From Chrysomallon squamiferum (taxonomy: Eukaryota; Mollusca; Gastropoda; Neomphalida; Peltospiridae): DNA of 20,000 nt. Where the stretch lies: assembly GCA_012295275.1 (NCBI GenBank), contig CM022676.1:8826086-8846085 (forward strand). Reading direction: 5' to 3'. The notes below the pieces were generated by a model. The model searched no databases, was not told the origin of the DNA, and was given only the letters and a program-made list of their open reading frames with translations. The position numbers and the translations under genes are program-made. Of this stretch, positions 18,627-20,000 are shown piece after piece (the first letter of the stretch is position 1; each line of letters starts with the position of its first letter).

Positions 18627-18763
18627 AGGCATACAGAGGTCTGGGGATGCTCGGGGCCAACGCCTTGAGTGTATGCCCCAACGACTCAAGAATAAGGCCT
18701 AGTACTGAGAAATATTATGAGAAAGGAAGAGGTTTTGAATATGTAAACACAGATGAAACATAA
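18627..18763 (+). CDS. 3'-terminal exon, tyrosine-motif tail (right arm copy)
   Basis: A C10-AG acceptor at 18617-18626 opens a phase-1 exon of two bases plus 44 codons, stopping at TAA 18761-18763. The protein is the same as from 1522-1658: A-Y-R-G-L-G-M-L-G-A at the start, K-Y-Y-E-K-G-R-G-F at 28-36, E-Y-V-N-T-D-E-T at the end. The coding bases match the left copy exactly, although the arms differ at about 3% of sites elsewhere. It lies 555 bp after the decayed Ig exon on the same strand, which supports its being the last exon of that gene type. A cytoplasmic tail with an SH2-type Y-x-N site is my inference; Ig-to-tail splicing is not shown. The Ig exon's donor here is deleted, so this copy of the gene is probably dead even though its tail is preserved. 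Confidence 0.5.
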
Positions 18764-18769
18764 AATAAA
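18764..18769 (+). terminator. AATAAA polyadenylation signal after tail exon
   Basis: A canonical AATAAA one base after the tail-exon stop codon, conserved at the mirror position in the left arm (1516-1521, minus). Such hexamers are common by chance in AT-rich DNA, so support is positional only. Confidence 0.35.
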
Positions 18770-18906
18770 TACTTCATTAGATTTAAATATAAATCAACCG
18801 AATTTATTAAGTTCTTTTCTCGGATTGCTTTCTCTACACATTTGGATGCCTTCGCACGCCACTGCACGTACCCATAGAAAGTTAGTTACAACTTAAGTAA
18901 CCACTA

Positions 18907-18908
<2 letters not shown>

Positions 18909-18939
<31 letters not shown>

Positions 18940-18940
18940 G

Positions 18941-18991
<51 letters not shown>
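18909..18991 (+). repeat. (ATT)n microsatellite in right arm
   Basis: About 27 ATT units with one G substitution near 18940, the mirror of 1314-1378. Confidence 0.97.
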
Positions 18992-20000
18992 GGTTAGACC
19001 AACTTAGTATGTGTGTCGTTTATGAGAGCTAAACAAGGTACGCAAGTATAATTATTAGAAATAATTTTACTCCTACAACGTCACAAAGTCTAGCTAATAA
19101 ACTTAACCTCTGAAAACTAAAATGTTGGGGAACGCTATCCGTCTTCATACGCCCGCACCACTAAATACACTTCAAGCCTTTTCACTTCTATGCAAAATAG
19201 AAAATCAGTAAATATAATCTAAAAATATAGTTCGTAACTTGTCTACATTTAATTTCTCGATTTTTGTATTAACTACATAAATATAATTCAATTTCTCTAT
19301 CAGAACAAAACTTTTGAGAACGAACAACAGACCTAATTAAAAATAATGTGTCAAATATTACAACATGTCACGTTGGCCATTTTTAAATAGGTCATGATAG
19401 CCTGGAAAAATCAACTTGGAATTAATACAAAGAATTTAAATTAAAAAAAAATGTTTTCAATTTCCAAGATTATGCAGAAAAAAAAAAAGAAAAAAAAATT
19501 TATGATAATAATAATTACTCCTGTATTTCTTCTTTTCTTTCTTCTTCTCATCATCAAAATGCTAATATCCAAAATAAAACATGAAGCAAGTCTAGTTCAC
19601 TTAGAATAAATCCAATTTACGGTAACGTCATTGACTGGTTCTGCAGGTCGGTGCATGCAGTTTTAAATGGTACAGCTTTCGGGTGGGTGTACTTGAACTC
19701 TATTTTTATTAGAAATCATTCGGTATTATCCAGATATTATCGGTTTTATTTACATCAACGGAAGATCTCAAGAATTAGTGTTTTCACGAGAACAAGATAT
19801 CTGGAAGACATTTTCTCTTCTTCGGTAAATATTTTCATTGAACAGGTTTCAATTACTTACATTCTTCGGTTCATTTTATAAACTAATATTTAAAACAAAA
19901 AGATTTATATTTATTTACGTATTTATGAATGTTTTATATTTAATTTTATATTCATTAATTCAGAAAGTCTTTATTTCAGTAATATTAGATATAAAATACT

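Larger units (their letters stand above)
18537..20000 (-). repeat. right arm of the large inverted repeat
   Basis: Reverse complement of 288-1745. Differences from the left arm include a longer C tract before the tail exon (10 against 7), a longer ATT tract and shorter poly-A/T runs. The pairing is still running at base 20000, so the outer end is not in the window. Plus-strand frames such as 19651-19881 have no matching open frame in the left arm and are not called. Confidence 0.93.

Noticed and set aside
19651-19881. Plus-strand frame of 76 codons in the right arm
   Set aside because: The left-arm copy of the same DNA does not keep this frame, and the composition is that of AT-rich non-coding sequence.
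288-20000. Whole window as one giant DNA transposon with 1.46-kb terminal inverted repeats
   Set aside because: The arms carry a host-like exon, the outer right end is not reached, and no transposase other than the small Tigger remnant is present; inverted gene duplication is simpler.

Overview
The window is AT-rich animal nuclear DNA, full of (AAT)n, (GT)n, (GTT)n and (AAAT)n microsatellites and with no long open frame. Coding content is confined to short pieces bounded by splice signals. The best of these is a V-type immunoglobulin-like exon with a molluscan look: a G-x-W-W-C motif and an L-P-R-G-Y-V-A-V-C-G-E core. A mollusc, perhaps a gastropod, is my best guess. That is inferred from the Ig domain and the repeat style, not proven.

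Layout. (1) Positions 288-1745 and 18537-20000 are arms of one inverted repeat of about 1.46 kb, roughly 97% identical by eye, still paired at the right edge of the window. Each arm carries the same 3'-terminal coding exon (minus 1522-1658, plus 18627-18763), which encodes a 44-residue tyrosine-rich tail ending in Y-V-N-T-D-E-T. (2) Positions 1745-2310 are a module in inverted orientation. (3) Two direct tandem units, about 2328-9590 and 9593-15990, each contain an Ig-like exon on the minus strand, a 29-bp intronic minisatellite, a Tigger-like DNA transposon with a transposase remnant, and an AT-rich dispersed repeat. Unit 1 has an extra copy of roughly 0.7-0.8 kb of the last element. (4) Positions 15991-16984 hold further dispersed repeat and simple sequence. 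(5) Positions 16985-18071 carry a third Ig-like exon on the plus strand, decayed, followed 555 bp later by the right-arm terminal exon.

Interpretation. The window holds the facing-away halves of two related Ig-superfamily genes. A minus-strand gene runs from the Ig exon at 12165-11819, past a truncated exon at 4770-4529, to the tail exon at 1658-1522. A plus-strand pseudogene runs from 17718 to 18763. Only the Ig exon at 11819-12165 looks intact. Signal-peptide and transmembrane exons were not found with confidence. The two tandem Ig exons differ almost only at amino-acid-changing sites, while the surrounding introns are nearly identical. The array looks like a fast-evolving Ig receptor family, with duplication breakpoints falling in (ATT)n tracts inside a recurring module. 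Any immune role is inference.
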